A DNA stretch of 64,000 nt from the NCBI RefSeq assembly GCF_005144715.1, contig NZ_SWKR01000002.1:1974227-2038226 (forward strand), given 5' to 3'. The notes under the pieces were generated by a model that saw only the letters and a list, made by a program, of their open reading frames with translations, made no database searches and was not told the DNA's origin. Below, piece after piece: positions 1 to 9,030 of the stretch. Numbering within the stretch: position 1 is the stretch's first letter; each line of letters opens with the position of its first letter. The stretch is from Sphingomonas baiyangensis. GTDB taxonomy: Bacteria; Pseudomonadota; Alphaproteobacteria; Sphingomonadales; Sphingomonadaceae. Made by a program: the position numbers and the translations under genes.

Positions 1-194
1 TGAACAGGCGACCGAATACGGGAAGCGGCCGGAGGGTGCCGAATGACCGAGTATGGGTCTTAACAGCCTGCCCCACAGGATCGGTGAACCGCGCACAGCG
101 TTCAGATGTCGGCCTTCGCGTAGAACAGCGCCCTTTCTGGGCGATAAGAGATGGCCGACATGCCGTAGTACTTTCCTTCGCTGGAGAAAAGCCC

Positions 195-659
195 ATGTGG
201 CGTTCCATTTTGATCGGCCTGGTGGCCGGACAGCGCGGCTTGACGCCGCTGGCGGCTGTCGCAATCGCCACGCACCGTAAGAAGATTTCCGCCGAGCTGC
301 CCTTGCAGAAGCTGATGTTGAATCCCGTTATCACGACGGGGACCGTCGCTTTTGCGGCGGCCGAAATGGCGGGCGACAAGATGAAAACGGCGCCTGATCG
401 GACAGTGCCGATCGGCCTTGCGGTCCGCAGCGTAACTGCCGGCTATGCTGGGGCTGCGCTAGCTCCGCGCGACAAGCGTGTCATTGGCGCAGCCATCGCG
501 GTCGGAACAGCGCTTGCCTCGTCGTACGTCGGGCTTGCCGCGCGCAAGTGGGGAATGCGGCGCTACGGGCAAACCGCGACCGGGTTCGTCGAGGACGCGA
601 TAGTCTTCGGGAGCGGGCTGTCCATCGCCAGTCCTTCTCTCGTTGCAGGCAGACGATAA
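195..659 (+). CDS. DUF4126 family membrane protein
   Basis: Predicted small integral membrane protein of about 154 residues. I chose the ATG at 195 because GGAG lies just upstream and the sequence before it is not conserved-looking, although the frame stays open to position 36. The protein has a family-like layout: an N-terminal hydrophobic segment with the GLVAGQRGLTPLAA stretch, a central E-x-x-GDK followed by a P-x-R-T motif, alternating Gly/Ala-rich membrane segments, and a late VEDA motif. These match my recollection of the DUF4126 family. No enzymatic function is known for this family. It stands alone, not in an obvious operon. Confidence 0.7.
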   Translation: MWRSILIGLVAGQRGLTPLAAVAIATHRKKISAELPLQKLMLNPVITTGTVAFAAAEMAGDKMKTAPDRTVPIGLAVRSVTAGYAGAALAPRDKRVIGAAIAVGTALASSYVGLAARKWGMRRYGQTATGFVEDAIVFGSGLSIASPSLVAGRR

Positions 660-1052
660 GCACGGCGTCATTGAGATCTACAGGCGGCGCTGGTGCGATC
701 CGGTCAAATGTCGGCACCGGCAGTTGAACGTCCGGCCCTGCCGCGAGTGATCCGATCAATGCGAGTAGTTTGCACACCGTGCGCTCCGGGTGATTGCGAG
801 CCTGCGCACACAATCTCGAAGGGACGAGGACACCAGACCACAGGGGTGATCGCCGGCGGGTCCTGTCCTAATTGCACCGCTAGACGGCAACGAAAGATCC
901 GGCTGTCCTACAACGCCCTGGGCATGCGATGATTTGCGCATGCGCCATGACCCTGACCCAAAATCCCGCTGGATCGAAATCGAATTCGGTATCCTAACAA
1001 TTATAGTCCTAAGTGCATTCGTTGCCGGTGCGGTCGGCGCAGTACGTTCGCT
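660..1052. other. Intergenic region, no feature recognised
   Basis: About 390 bases between the DUF4126 gene and the nuclease-like gene. Short open frames exist on both strands but lack convincing ribosome sites or protein-like composition. I see no RNA gene or strong hairpin. Confidence 0.4.
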
Positions 1053-1493
1053 GTGGTCCTGACGATCTTCCTACAGGTTGCGGCAGCTGGTCAGTCGTTC
1101 GCCTGTACACCGGTACGCGTATGGGATGGCGACGGCCCGATCTGGTGCGCCGAAGGCCCACGAGTGCGGCTAGCGGGGATTGCCGCACGTGAGATGGACG
1201 GGTCCTGCGCAACCGGTCATCCTTGCCCTAACGCGAGCGCGGTCGCGGCTCGGGACGGCCTCGTTCGCCTGGTAGGTAGACCTGTCGGCCGGTCTCGCCA
1301 GGGGCACGTCATTGTCCAAGCCAGGCCGCTCGCCTGTCGATCCACGGGTTCGGCAGTCGGAAAAAGAACCGGGGCGTGGTGCTACACCAGTACCGGTCAG
1401 GACCTGTCATGCGAAATGGTTCGGCTGGGACTGGCTGCGAGGTGGAACCGGTACTGGGGGCAACACCGCTGTGCAACATTCGGTCGGTCGTAA
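1053..1493 (+). CDS. Secreted thermonuclease-like (SNase fold) protein
   Basis: A 146-residue protein with a short hydrophobic N-terminus that looks like a signal peptide (roughly residues 1-17), followed by a small Cys-containing domain. The order V-x-V-W-DGD, then RVRLAGIAARE, then a C-terminal GLAARWNRYW-x-x-x-x-C resembles the staphylococcal-nuclease-like family, whose usual motif is DGDT followed by RLxGIDAPE. Here the Asp of GIDAPE is replaced by Ala while the Glu is kept, so catalytic activity is uncertain. The start codon would be GTG. It probably acts in the periplasm, perhaps with disulfides, given six Cys residues after the leader. Neighbours give no functional clue. Confidence 0.6.
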   Translation: MVLTIFLQVAAAGQSFACTPVRVWDGDGPIWCAEGPRVRLAGIAAREMDGSCATGHPCPNASAVAARDGLVRLVGRPVGRSRQGHVIVQARPLACRSTGSAVGKRTGAWCYTSTGQDLSCEMVRLGLAARWNRYWGQHRCATFGRS

Positions 1494-1524
1494 CCCACCC
1501 GGATCTGGCTACCTAGCTGATCGA

Positions 1525-1815
1525 CTAATGTACCTGCACGGCGCGTTGCGATCCGGCCCCCCTCAGCCACGCTGATACGCCTGATTTCATGCCCTTAAAT
1601 TTGGGCCAGTGATCCGGATCGTCTGTCGTAGGCATTACCATCAGCGCGCAGCTAGGTGGCAGCTGTCGTTTTACCGAGTGGTATAATCGCGATCGGGTAA
1701 GGGTAGTTCGCACCAGCCACATGCAGTCGCTTAGTGGATATGCGTCGCCATCCCAGGCGATCGGTGTCGCCACAGCCGTGACCGGCGCTTCAAACCAGAC
1801 CAGATAAAGCAACAT
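1525..1815 (-). CDS. Conserved-looking hypothetical protein
   Basis: 96 residues starting at an ATG with AGGAT a few bases upstream. The composition is protein-like, with aromatic and hydrophobic residues at the N-terminus and a C-terminal part containing KFKGMKSG-x-x-AWL. I do not recognise a characterised family. It could be a small cytosolic protein. The last few residues may not be conserved. Confidence 0.45.
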   Translation of the reverse strand: MLLYLVWFEAPVTAVATPIAWDGDAYPLSDCMWLVRTTLTRSRLYHSVKRQLPPSCALMVMPTTDDPDHWPKFKGMKSGVSAWLRGAGSQRAVQVH

Positions 1816-2049
1816 GACGAAGTGATCCTGCTAAATTTGCCCGCCGCAACGCGCGGACTTTAGCGCGGCTGCGATCGCAAACTGCATTGAGGTCGCAGAC
1901 TTACCGGCCCCTACGCCATGTCGGCACCGGCAAGGTTCGTGTGTCCGATCGCCCTTACCTTCGCGTCAGACCGGCTACCAGCTGCGACTGCATACCGGTC
2001 TCCATTGAGCTTTTACCGGCGGTCGGCGTTTCCTCTTTCAAAGGAGACG

Positions 2050-2232
2050 ATGATGGCGACCATTTCCGAAAACGAAGAGCCCGCCCGTGAGCACGATATG
2101 AATGAGCCGTCCGACGATCAGAGCAGCAGCTCGGACCGCGCTACGAAAGACCGGCCCGGCGGCAAGCCCGATATCGAAGAGGCTCAGGAGGATGCCGCGC
2201 ATGAGCGCGAGGAAAAGGGCGGCTATCAATAG
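2050..2232 (+). CDS. Small highly charged hydrophilic protein
   Basis: About 60 residues beginning at tandem ATG codons (2050 and 2053) preceded by an AAAGGAG ribosome site. It is almost entirely Glu, Asp, Ser, Arg and Lys with no hydrophobic core, so it is probably intrinsically disordered. Proteins of this type are frequent near general-stress genes in sphingomonads; that is an inference, not a family match. It lies 34 bases before the pncC gene and may be co-transcribed with it. Confidence 0.65.
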   Translation: MMATISENEEPAREHDMNEPSDDQSSSSDRATKDRPGGKPDIEEAQEDAAHEREEKGGYQ

Positions 2233-2266
2233 GCATAGCTGCGCCGACATACATGGGTGATCCGCC

Positions 2267-2779
2267 GTGAGTGAGACCGAGACGCTTTCCCCAGCGCTAC
2301 CTGATGAGATCGAGATACTCGCCCATCGCGTGTTAAAGCGTGCCTGTGACCGCAACCTTATGCTTGCGACTGCCGAAAGCTGCACCGGCGGTCTGCTGGC
2401 GTCGCTGCTAACCGACGTGGAAGGATGCGCGAATGCGTTCGAACGAGGTTTCGTAACGTATTCCGCGGCCGCCAAATGCGAGCTGCTCCATGTTTCTCGC
2501 GACAAAGTTGAACACTGTCACGCCGTCAGTCGTGAGGTCGCGGTGGCCATGGCCGAAGGTGCGCTGGCGGCAAGCCATGCTCATATCGCCGTTGGAATAA
2601 CCGGTTTCGCTGGTCCAGGTGCGCCAGAGGACGAAGCGGGTCTTGTCCATTTTGGCTGTGCATGTCGCAACCGTCAAACCGTTCACCGTGAGGCACATTT
2701 TGGGGATATTGGTCGGGGCGCAACGCGGATCGCTGCGATACGCGTTGCACTCGAACTGTTCGAAGAGGCGCTGGAGTAA
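2267..2779 (+). CDS. pncC: CinA C-terminal family protein, nicotinamide-nucleotide amidase-like
   Basis: 170 residues consisting only of the CinA C-terminal domain, which in characterised members deamidates nicotinamide mononucleotide to nicotinate mononucleotide in NAD recycling. Diagnostic stretches are ATAESCTGGLLASLLTD near residue 35, a YSAAAKCELL segment, SREVAVAMAEGAL, and GITGFAGPG. The catalytic Ser and Lys of the family are expected in the SCTGG and AAK regions, both present. The start is a GTG, and no separate COG1058 domain is fused. The protein is cytosolic and follows the small hydrophilic protein on the same strand. Confidence 0.85.
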   Translation: MSETETLSPALPDEIEILAHRVLKRACDRNLMLATAESCTGGLLASLLTDVEGCANAFERGFVTYSAAAKCELLHVSRDKVEHCHAVSREVAVAMAEGALAASHAHIAVGITGFAGPGAPEDEAGLVHFGCACRNRQTVHREAHFGDIGRGATRIAAIRVALELFEEALE

Positions 2780-2934
2780 CGTCGAGCCCCTTTACCCTTG
2801 CAGAGCGCAAAACTCTAAACGGGCGACCGGCCTTGCAGACAATTGGGCGCTCTGCTGCGATCTACTATCGGGTAGCCGGTCCGCGTTCTGGATGAGCTAA
2901 GTCACGAAACGAACTGACGCCTCGCGGCAGCGAC

Positions 2935-3117
2935 GTGCAACTGCGCTTGCGGATCAGCAAGAACCTAACGGTTGAAGGAACTGCCACCGCGAAAGGCCTC
3001 GTAGGGATTAGCGCAATCATCGCGACAGCCTTGCTCGGTTCGGCTGTCATGGTGGTTGCCGCAAAGTCTCGATCGCTACAGCTTCGCGGATCGCCTTGGC
3101 CACGCCTTAAGGGCTGA
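2935..3117 (+). CDS. Possible small single-span membrane protein
   Basis: 60 residues from a GTG start. It has a basic N-terminus, one clear hydrophobic segment (about residues 20-43) rich in Ala, Ile and Val, then a basic tail. No family is recognised. The ribosome site is weak (GCAGCGACG), so it may be spurious. The topology and composition are those of small stress-induced membrane proteins. Confidence 0.4.
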   Translation: MQLRLRISKNLTVEGTATAKGLVGISAIIATALLGSAVMVVAAKSRSLQLRGSPWPRLKG

Positions 3118-3329
3118 CCATGGCGCGAAGCTGCGAAAACGGAGGCCATGGACGAACGATTGTGAGCCGCACTTCGGCGCTCGAATGCGGCCCGACTTTT
3201 TGATCAATTAGCTCATCGCAGGAACGCGACGGACGAACCACATACAGCGGCTTAGCCGACGACTCTTCAGAATCCGAAGAGCTCGTTCAGATGGGCACCT
3301 TGCTGGGCATGGCCGGTTGTGCCCAACCT

Positions 3330-5006
3330 TCATATCGCGCCGATCAGCGCACGTCGCTGCGCGTCCCAAGCAGGATCAACCCCGCTTCCCAGTGTCAGCT
3401 CAGCGACCGTTGCCCCTGCCCCATGCCGCCCGGCCAGCATTGCCTCGATCACATCGGGTGCCAGGAACGCCAGCCGCAGCACGCGTGTAAGGTAGGAGGC
3501 CTGCACGCCTTCGCGCATCGCCAGCGTCCTGGTGTCGAGCTCGCCCTTGCGTAGTTCATCCCACCATCGATGGGCCTTGGTGACCAGCCGGACCAGCGCT
3601 GCGTCCGGGGTGGCGAGCGCCGATGTGCCCTTGCCATTGACCAACCGAACCACGCGGCCCGAGCGGGTCAGCCGTGCCTCGCAATGTAGCAGCGCGCGGG
3701 TCGGCGCCTCGGGAGCCGGCAGCCCCAGCAAGGCAGCGATGGCGCCGCCCGAGCAGACGATATCGATGCTGCTGCTGGCTATTTTGACCTGCTCGATCAG
3801 TTCGGCGATCGCCTGCCTCGAAGGCGCGATCTTGTCGCCGTGTAGCCGCAGCACATCGTGCGGCGGCACTGATAGCGCAGCCTTGTCAGCCAGCGAGAAC
3901 GGGTCCGCCAGCTCCTCCTGTATGCGGGCGATGACGAGCGCCTCGAGCTCACGCGCCGGGATGCGCATGCCCGGCACTTCGCCGCGGTGCGCTTCCTGGG
4001 TCACATAATAGCGATAGCGCACCCTGCCCCCGCCCGCCGCGTCAGCGGCGGTGCTCCCAACACTTGCAACGCGCTTGGTGGCGTGTGCCGCGATCAATGG
4101 CCTGCCGTCATCATCGACCACCTTGCCTGCCAGCAGGCTGGGACTGCTGGCGCGGCCCCCTGTGCGATGCCCCTGCAGATTCTGCGCAAGCCTGGCCTGG
4201 ACCTGCTCCCACAGATCGGCGTCGATGATGGCGGGATGAAGCCCTTTGAACCGTGCGCCCTTATGTTCGATCAGCCCAAGATAGATCGGGTTGGACAGCA
4301 GCTTGTAGATCTGACCGCGGGACCACGCGCAGCCACCATAGGCCTTGCCCTTGCCGTTGATCCGCTGCGGTGTCGTGATCCGATCGCGCGCCAGCGCGTC
4401 GGCCACCTGCCGCACATTGCCAAGCTGCAGATAGCGCTCGAACACCGCGCGAACCTGCGCGGCTTCGGGCTCGACCACCTTGAGCGTCCGCCCGTCAGGC
4501 GCATAGCCGATGGGCGGATTACCACCCATCCACATGCCCTTGGCCTTGGATGCCGCGATCTTGTCGCGGATACGCTCGGCCGTGACCTCGCGCTCGAACT
4601 GCGCGAAGCTCAGCAGCATGTTGAGCGTCAGCCGCCCCATGCTGGTAGTCGTATTGAACGACTGGGTGACCGACACGAACGATACGCTGGCCGCGTCCAG
4701 TCGCTCGACCAGTTTGGCAAAGTCGAACAGCGAGCGCGTCAACCGGTCGACCTTGTACACGACGATGATGTCGACCTCGCCCGCGTCCACCCGCGCCAGC
4801 AGCCGCTGCAGCGCCGGGCGCTGGAGCGTGCCGCCGGACAGGCCGCCGTCATCATAGATGTCGGGCAGCGCCGCCCAGCCCTCGCTTGCCTGGCTCAGGA
4901 CGTAAGCCGCACAGGCCTCACGCTGCGCATCGAGGCTGTTGAACGCCTGCTCGAGCCCCTCGTCGCTCGATTTGCGCGTATAGATTGCACAGCGGACCGG
5001 CTTCAT
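3330..5006 (-). CDS. Large serine recombinase
   Basis: 558 residues from the ATG that overlaps the stop of the preceding DUF2924 gene (ATGA). The N-terminal resolvase domain begins with CAIYTRKSSDEGLEQ, and the catalytic serine is expected at S13. Then comes the conserved FNSLDAQREAC segment, VDIIVVYKVDRLTRS, and SFNTTTSMGRLTLNMLLSFAQFEREVTAERIRDK. A recombinase domain follows (about residues 165-290, GYAPDGRTLKVVEPEA and RGQIYKLLSNPIYLG), then a C-terminal region without an obvious Cys-rich zinc ribbon. Such enzymes catalyse site-specific integration or excision through a 5'-phosphoserine link. No att sites can be identified by eye. It is the third gene of a compact cassette with DUF2924 and DUF3489 proteins. 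Confidence 0.9.
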   Translation of the reverse strand: MKPVRCAIYTRKSSDEGLEQAFNSLDAQREACAAYVLSQASEGWAALPDIYDDGGLSGGTLQRPALQRLLARVDAGEVDIIVVYKVDRLTRSLFDFAKLVERLDAASVSFVSVTQSFNTTTSMGRLTLNMLLSFAQFEREVTAERIRDKIAASKAKGMWMGGNPPIGYAPDGRTLKVVEPEAAQVRAVFERYLQLGNVRQVADALARDRITTPQRINGKGKAYGGCAWSRGQIYKLLSNPIYLGLIEHKGARFKGLHPAIIDADLWEQVQARLAQNLQGHRTGGRASSPSLLAGKVVDDDGRPLIAAHATKRVASVGSTAADAAGGGRVRYRYYVTQEAHRGEVPGMRIPARELEALVIARIQEELADPFSLADKAALSVPPHDVLRLHGDKIAPSRQAIAELIEQVKIASSSIDIVCSGGAIAALLGLPAPEAPTRALLHCEARLTRSGRVVRLVNGKGTSALATPDAALVRLVTKAHRWWDELRKGELDTRTLAMREGVQASYLTRVLRLAFLAPDVIEAMLAGRHGAGATVAELTLGSGVDPAWDAQRRALIGAI

Positions 5007-5416
5007 GCCGCGACCCTGCGCTTCAACCCGAAGAACGCAGGCCCCGACCAGCGGGTGCCGGTAATCGCGCGCGCCACTTCGCTGAGCGAGCGCCACTCGC
5101 GATCCTGCCAGCGGATGATCTGGTCTTCTCCGATCACCACCACATGTGCGATGCCGTTCCACTCTCGCACCAGCCGCATGCCCGGGGTAGCGGCACTGGT
5201 ACGGGTCACCCCGCGTGCAAGCTGGGCAAGCTTCTGGCGGGTGACCCGGGGCAGCCCGCCCGACGCACGGGCCTGGATCTCCCAGGCAAGCGCCAGCCGC
5301 AGCATTGCCGGGCTGACCCGGGGCAGTGGCGACCCGGTCAGCCGCCGCCACCGATCCCTCAGTTGGGCCGACGACAGGGTCGCGAGCCCGGCCAGGTCTG
5401 CTTCCACGCTACCCAT
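5003..5416 (-). CDS. DUF2924 family protein
   Basis: 137 residues from ATG at 5416. It contains the family hallmarks: SSAQLRDRWRRLTGSPLPRVSPAMLRLALAW near the N-terminus, GMRLVREWNGIAHVV in the middle, and the terminal WRSLSEVARAITGTRWSGPAFFGLK segment. The function is unknown, but DUF2924 genes regularly precede large serine recombinases in alphaproteobacteria, so a role as an accessory DNA-binding or directionality factor is a reasonable guess. The stop overlaps the recombinase start by 4 bases, which indicates translational coupling. Confidence 0.85.
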   Translation of the reverse strand: MGSVEADLAGLATLSSAQLRDRWRRLTGSPLPRVSPAMLRLALAWEIQARASGGLPRVTRQKLAQLARGVTRTSAATPGMRLVREWNGIAHVVVIGEDQIIRWQDREWRSLSEVARAITGTRWSGPAFFGLKRRVAA

Positions 5417-5418
5417 GG

Positions 5419-5925
5419 TCACGACGCTGCCTCGATACGGTAGCAGGTCGCATCGCCACGCTTGCTGCGCTCGATTGCATGGCCCTTCTTGCGCAGGCCA
5501 GTGAGCGCCGCGCGTGTGGTGTGCGGCAGCCAACCGGTGGCCTCGATCAGCTCGCCAAGCGTTGCGCCGGTGTCGCGGCGAAGCAGGCTGATCACTGCCG
5601 CGCTCTTAGAGAGCCGCTTTACATCAGGTGCGGCTAGCGGCGCCGGCACCGAATCAACGCTGTCAACGTGCTTCGGACCTGCGTCGATCGCGGCCAGACC
5701 GGCAGCTGTGACGAACATGCCAAAGCGAAGGTCGCCGTCGGACCGATACACGTTTGCCAGGTCGCCAGTTTCGCGCTCATCGGCAAGCCCGCGAGCCACC
5801 AAGCCAGCGATCGCCTTGTCGGCGCGACCGGCGGCCAGCACTTCCGGCAGCGGATACAAACTGCCGCTATCGCGCTGCGCTGCCGCCGAGAGCAGGACAC
5901 GCTGGGCATCGTTCAACTTCATCAT
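5419..5925 (-). CDS. DUF3489 domain protein
   Basis: 168 residues from the ATG at 5925, which has GGAG 10 bases upstream. The C-terminal 60 residues carry a winged-helix-like DUF3489 segment (SKSAAVISLLRRDTGATLGELIEATGW, then HTTRAALTGLRKKGH and a final YRIE). The N-terminal half resembles a helical, possibly DNA-binding, domain (LNDAQRVLLSAAAQR). It ends 3 bases before the DUF2924 start. The order DUF3489-DUF2924-recombinase recurs in proteobacterial mobile islands. It probably regulates or assists the recombinase, but this has not been shown. Confidence 0.8.
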   Translation of the reverse strand: MMKLNDAQRVLLSAAAQRDSGSLYPLPEVLAAGRADKAIAGLVARGLADERETGDLANVYRSDGDLRFGMFVTAAGLAAIDAGPKHVDSVDSVPAPLAAPDVKRLSKSAAVISLLRRDTGATLGELIEATGWLPHTTRAALTGLRKKGHAIERSKRGDATCYRIEAAS

Positions 5926-6165
5926 CTTGGTGGTCTCCGCCGGAAGCGGCACCATCCCGCTCCCACCATCCACAGCCCCGTCGGTCGTCCCGATCGGAGC
6001 AGGCGCCCGTTCGTTCGGCGCGACTCGATGGACACGCTGTTCGCTCTGCTGCGCAGCAAAGTCGAATGGATATTTGGCGCGGGGAACGGTTAGGTGCTCC
6101 GCATGGCCTCGACATCGCCCAGAACAAACGATGCGTCGGCATGCATGATCACGAGCCGCGCGGAT

Positions 6166-7233
6166 TCACTCTGATGCCTTTGAGCGCGCGGCAGATTGTT
6201 GCGTGGTGTCGAGTGGATGTTTCCGGCGCTGGGACGAAAGCCGCAATGCTAAAATGTACGCGCAGAGACCAAGCGCGATGCCCCCGCTGGCACCAGCCGG
6301 CAGCGTCTGCGCCTCCAGCGCCATACTGCTATTGCGCACGTAAACGTTTTGCGAACCGCGAACTGTGCCATCGCTGGTTGGCTCGTAAAGGTTGCCGCGC
6401 CTCGCCGACCCGCCGGGGTCACCAGGCTTTTGTTGAATGCGGGTTCCGATCAGTTCCATTACTCGATCGGTCATGCGCGGAGCCACCTGGCCGATAAGGG
6501 AGGACAGCACACCTGCGCCACCAACGTACAGCTGTCGCCTTGGGGTCGAGCAAGCGAATAAAACGGCATCGGCAACAAGTGCCGGATCATAGAGGGGCGG
6601 CGGAAGGCGCGGCGCATCACTCATATAATTTCTAGCATGTTCAGCGTATGGCGTGTTGATCGCGCCAGGCTTGATAAGCGTAACGGAGATGCCGGCACGC
6701 TCCTTCTCCAGCTCCATACGTAGCGCATCTGTCAGGGCTTGCACCGCATGTTTGGTGGCGGAATAGGGCCCTTGCTGGATAATCGCACGGTCGCCCAGAA
6801 TCGACCCCAGATTGATGATCGCACCGCCGCCCCGCTTCCGCAAATGTTGTGCTGCAACGAGACAGCCATGCAACGTGCCAAAATAGTTGACGTCGAAGAC
6901 GCGCTGGTGATCCTCGATCGAGACCTGCTCGACAGTGCCGTAGGTAGCCGCGGCAGCGTTGTTGATCCAACTGTCAAATCCGCCAAAGCGCTCGACGGCA
7001 CAGGCTGCAAGTCGCTCGACATCAGCGACTTTGGCGACGTCGGTCTGCACAACGGCTACCCGCCCGCCCTGCTCCTCTAGTTGCAGTTTGATGATTTTGA
7101 GCGCCTCGAGATTGCGGGCGCCTAGAACAACTGCCGCGCCACGCTCGACAGCGGTGATAGCGGTCGCCAACCCGTTGCCGCTACTGGCGCCGGTAATGAC
7201 GATCGTTTGTTGATGGAGTGCCTTTAGCTGCAT
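6166..7233 (-). CDS. SDR family oxidoreductase with C-terminal membrane segment
   Basis: 355-residue classical short-chain dehydrogenase. The Rossmann glycine motif TGASSGNG is at residues 15-21, NNAA at 91-94, catalytic Ser at S144, and the YxxxK pair at Y157 and K161. The first 250 residues form the catalytic domain; the extension ends in a hydrophobic stretch (about residues 310-335) that may anchor it in the membrane. Substrate unknown; NADP(H) is plausible from the Arg after the second strand (GARN). It is monocistronic, about 190 bases from the recombinase cassette. Confidence 0.85.
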   Translation of the reverse strand: MQLKALHQQTIVITGASSGNGLATAITAVERGAAVVLGARNLEALKIIKLQLEEQGGRVAVVQTDVAKVADVERLAACAVERFGGFDSWINNAAAATYGTVEQVSIEDHQRVFDVNYFGTLHGCLVAAQHLRKRGGGAIINLGSILGDRAIIQQGPYSATKHAVQALTDALRMELEKERAGISVTLIKPGAINTPYAEHARNYMSDAPRLPPPLYDPALVADAVLFACSTPRRQLYVGGAGVLSSLIGQVAPRMTDRVMELIGTRIQQKPGDPGGSARRGNLYEPTSDGTVRGSQNVYVRNSSMALEAQTLPAGASGGIALGLCAYILALRLSSQRRKHPLDTTQQSAARSKASE

Positions 7234-7415
7234 AGGGCATAAAGGGCCGCGCGCCTTTCAGGGTTCCTACACATTTTCGGCACAAATCGGATGCATGCTG
7301 CCCCCGAGAGTTCGGGATCGCACTTTGGGTCTTGGGCTGCTCGATCGTCGTGATGCTGCCGTACAGTGCTCAAGAAACTGGCCGTCGCCTATGAAATCTC
7401 ACGCGGCACCCACGG

Positions 7416-8402
7416 TTAGTGGTATTCGGCAACTCGCATACAATTGCGCCCCGCAGCTTTTGCCTCGTACAGCATCGCGTCAGCTTGCTTCAACCAGCTT
7501 TCGAACGAAGTCGTAGCTGATGTAAAGTAAGCCAACCCGAAGCTGGCGGTGATATGAATATTTGCAGAACCATTGATCGTTATAGGGTAGGCGGCGATCG
7601 CCTGACGCAGACGCTCGATGACAAATTGCGCGTCGTCACCTGTCGTTTCCGGCAGCAAAACCGCAAACTCCTCACCGCCCAGGCGACCGAAGACATCGCT
7701 AGGTCGCAGCGTTGCGCTTATGATCTCGGATATGGTTCTCAAAACTTGATCGCCAGCAGCGTGGCCATGGGTGTCGTTGACCGATTTAAAGTGATCGAGG
7801 TCAATCATAACCAGCGTGCCAAAGCGGCCGTTACGACGAGCGCGCGCGATCTCACGTTCAGCCTGTTCGACGAACCCACGCCGGGTGAGCGCGCCGGTCA
7901 GTTGATCGACCTGCGCTACCAGCCGAAGTTCCAGCTCATCGCAGACAATGCTGGCAAAGTTGGACAGAATGGCAATGTCGGCCGGGCTGAAGCGACGCGG
8001 CCGCGTATCCATCGCGCATAGCGATCCGACATTATAGCCCTCGGGCGTGCGCAGCGGGATGCCGGCATAGCTTTTGACGTAAGGGGGCCCCTGTACCAAG
8101 GGGCTGCGGGCAAAGCGCGGATCGCGGTCTGCATCTTCCACGATCAGCGGTTCGCGTTGCTGGATCGTATGCGTGCAGAACGAAACAGAGCGGGGCGTCT
8201 GATCGGCGTCGAACCCACGCTTGGCCTTGAACCACTGGCGGTCACGATCAACGAGCGTCACCGTCGCGATAGGCACAGCAAGCACAGTTCGAACAAGCGT
8301 GACGATCTTCTCGAAGGGCTGCTCAACTGCGGTGTCGAGCACGCCGAGCCGCTCCAATGCCGCAACGCGCGCAGGCTCATCGCTCAGCAGCGGATCAACC
8401 AT
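7416..8402 (-). CDS. GAF-domain diguanylate cyclase
   Basis: 328 residues. A GAF domain (about 25-160) is followed by a GGDEF domain (about 165-325). The active-site motif reads GGEEF at residues 242-246, and an RxxD product-inhibition site (RPSD, 233-236) sits five residues before it. It should therefore make c-di-GMP from GTP and be feedback inhibited. The GAF ligand is unknown. There is no membrane segment, so it is a cytosolic sensor. Its start overlaps the end of the small upstream gene by 8 bases, so the two are co-translated. Confidence 0.9.
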   Translation of the reverse strand: MVDPLLSDEPARVAALERLGVLDTAVEQPFEKIVTLVRTVLAVPIATVTLVDRDRQWFKAKRGFDADQTPRSVSFCTHTIQQREPLIVEDADRDPRFARSPLVQGPPYVKSYAGIPLRTPEGYNVGSLCAMDTRPRRFSPADIAILSNFASIVCDELELRLVAQVDQLTGALTRRGFVEQAEREIARARRNGRFGTLVMIDLDHFKSVNDTHGHAAGDQVLRTISEIISATLRPSDVFGRLGGEEFAVLLPETTGDDAQFVIERLRQAIAAYPITINGSANIHITASFGLAYFTSATTSFESWLKQADAMLYEAKAAGRNCMRVAEYH

Positions 8403-8634
8403 GACGCTCTGCCTCCATCATGCTGCGGATCGCAGTCGTGAGCTCGTGGGCATAGCTATCTACGAGTAGACGCACACTCGCATCGATAGCGGCCCCGGCC
8501 ATTCCGGCAGCGCGCATGCTGGCGATCAACGATGTCAGATGTGCCTGATGACGTCGCACGCTGGCAAGCAGCTGGACCGGAATTTCGAGCGGTTCCGCGA
8601 CCGTAGGCGCAGGCTGAAGCTGATCGATACGCAT
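8395..8634 (-). CDS. Small helical protein coupled to the diguanylate cyclase
   Basis: 79 residues, all predicted helical (EIPVQLLASVRRHQAHLTSLI and the DASVRLLVDSYAHELTTAIRSMM region). It has no recognised domain. The reading frame overlaps the GAF-GGDEF gene by 8 bases, which points to a functional link, possibly as a regulator of the cyclase. The ATG at 8634 has AGGA 6 bases upstream. Confidence 0.65.
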   Translation of the reverse strand: MRIDQLQPAPTVAEPLEIPVQLLASVRRHQAHLTSLIASMRAAGMAGAAIDASVRLLVDSYAHELTTAIRSMMEAERHG

Positions 8635-9030
8635 GGCTCATCCTCAACGCGGCGTAGTCCTGCGTTAGGAGCAAAAAGTTAACGCGAAACCAAATGGGTG
8701 GGGGATAAAGGCCACGAAGATGCCCGACCGTTCGTATGGCAATCGCACTCCGCGGAAGCCATCTACCTACGGCCTCCGTTCTGTCAAAGGAAACGCCTCG
8801 CCCTCGGCTTGCAGGGCGACGATGACAGCAGATGCTGCTAGCCCGGGAAAGACTAGCCGCGGCCTTGACTCGCGCTCGATCGTGCATACCTCTCGTGTGC
8901 GGGCCGGGCCCCTCTGGCGCCTTTTTGGGAGGCGTGATGTCGGACCGCATCGGGTGATCTCGATGCTGGCCTGGTCGAAACAATCCGCATCGATGCATCC
9001 GATCTTTCAATCCTTTGATTGGAGAGAGGC
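8635..9030. other. Intergenic region
   Basis: Roughly 400 bases of divergent promoter space between the cyclase pair and a small rightward gene. Open frames on both strands look like shadows. No hairpin or repeat stands out. Confidence 0.4.

Noticed and set aside
3987..5504. 505-codon open frame on the plus strand
   Set aside because: It lies antisense to the serine recombinase and DUF2924 genes, which have clear domains; its translation is His/Arg/Pro-rich shadow sequence.
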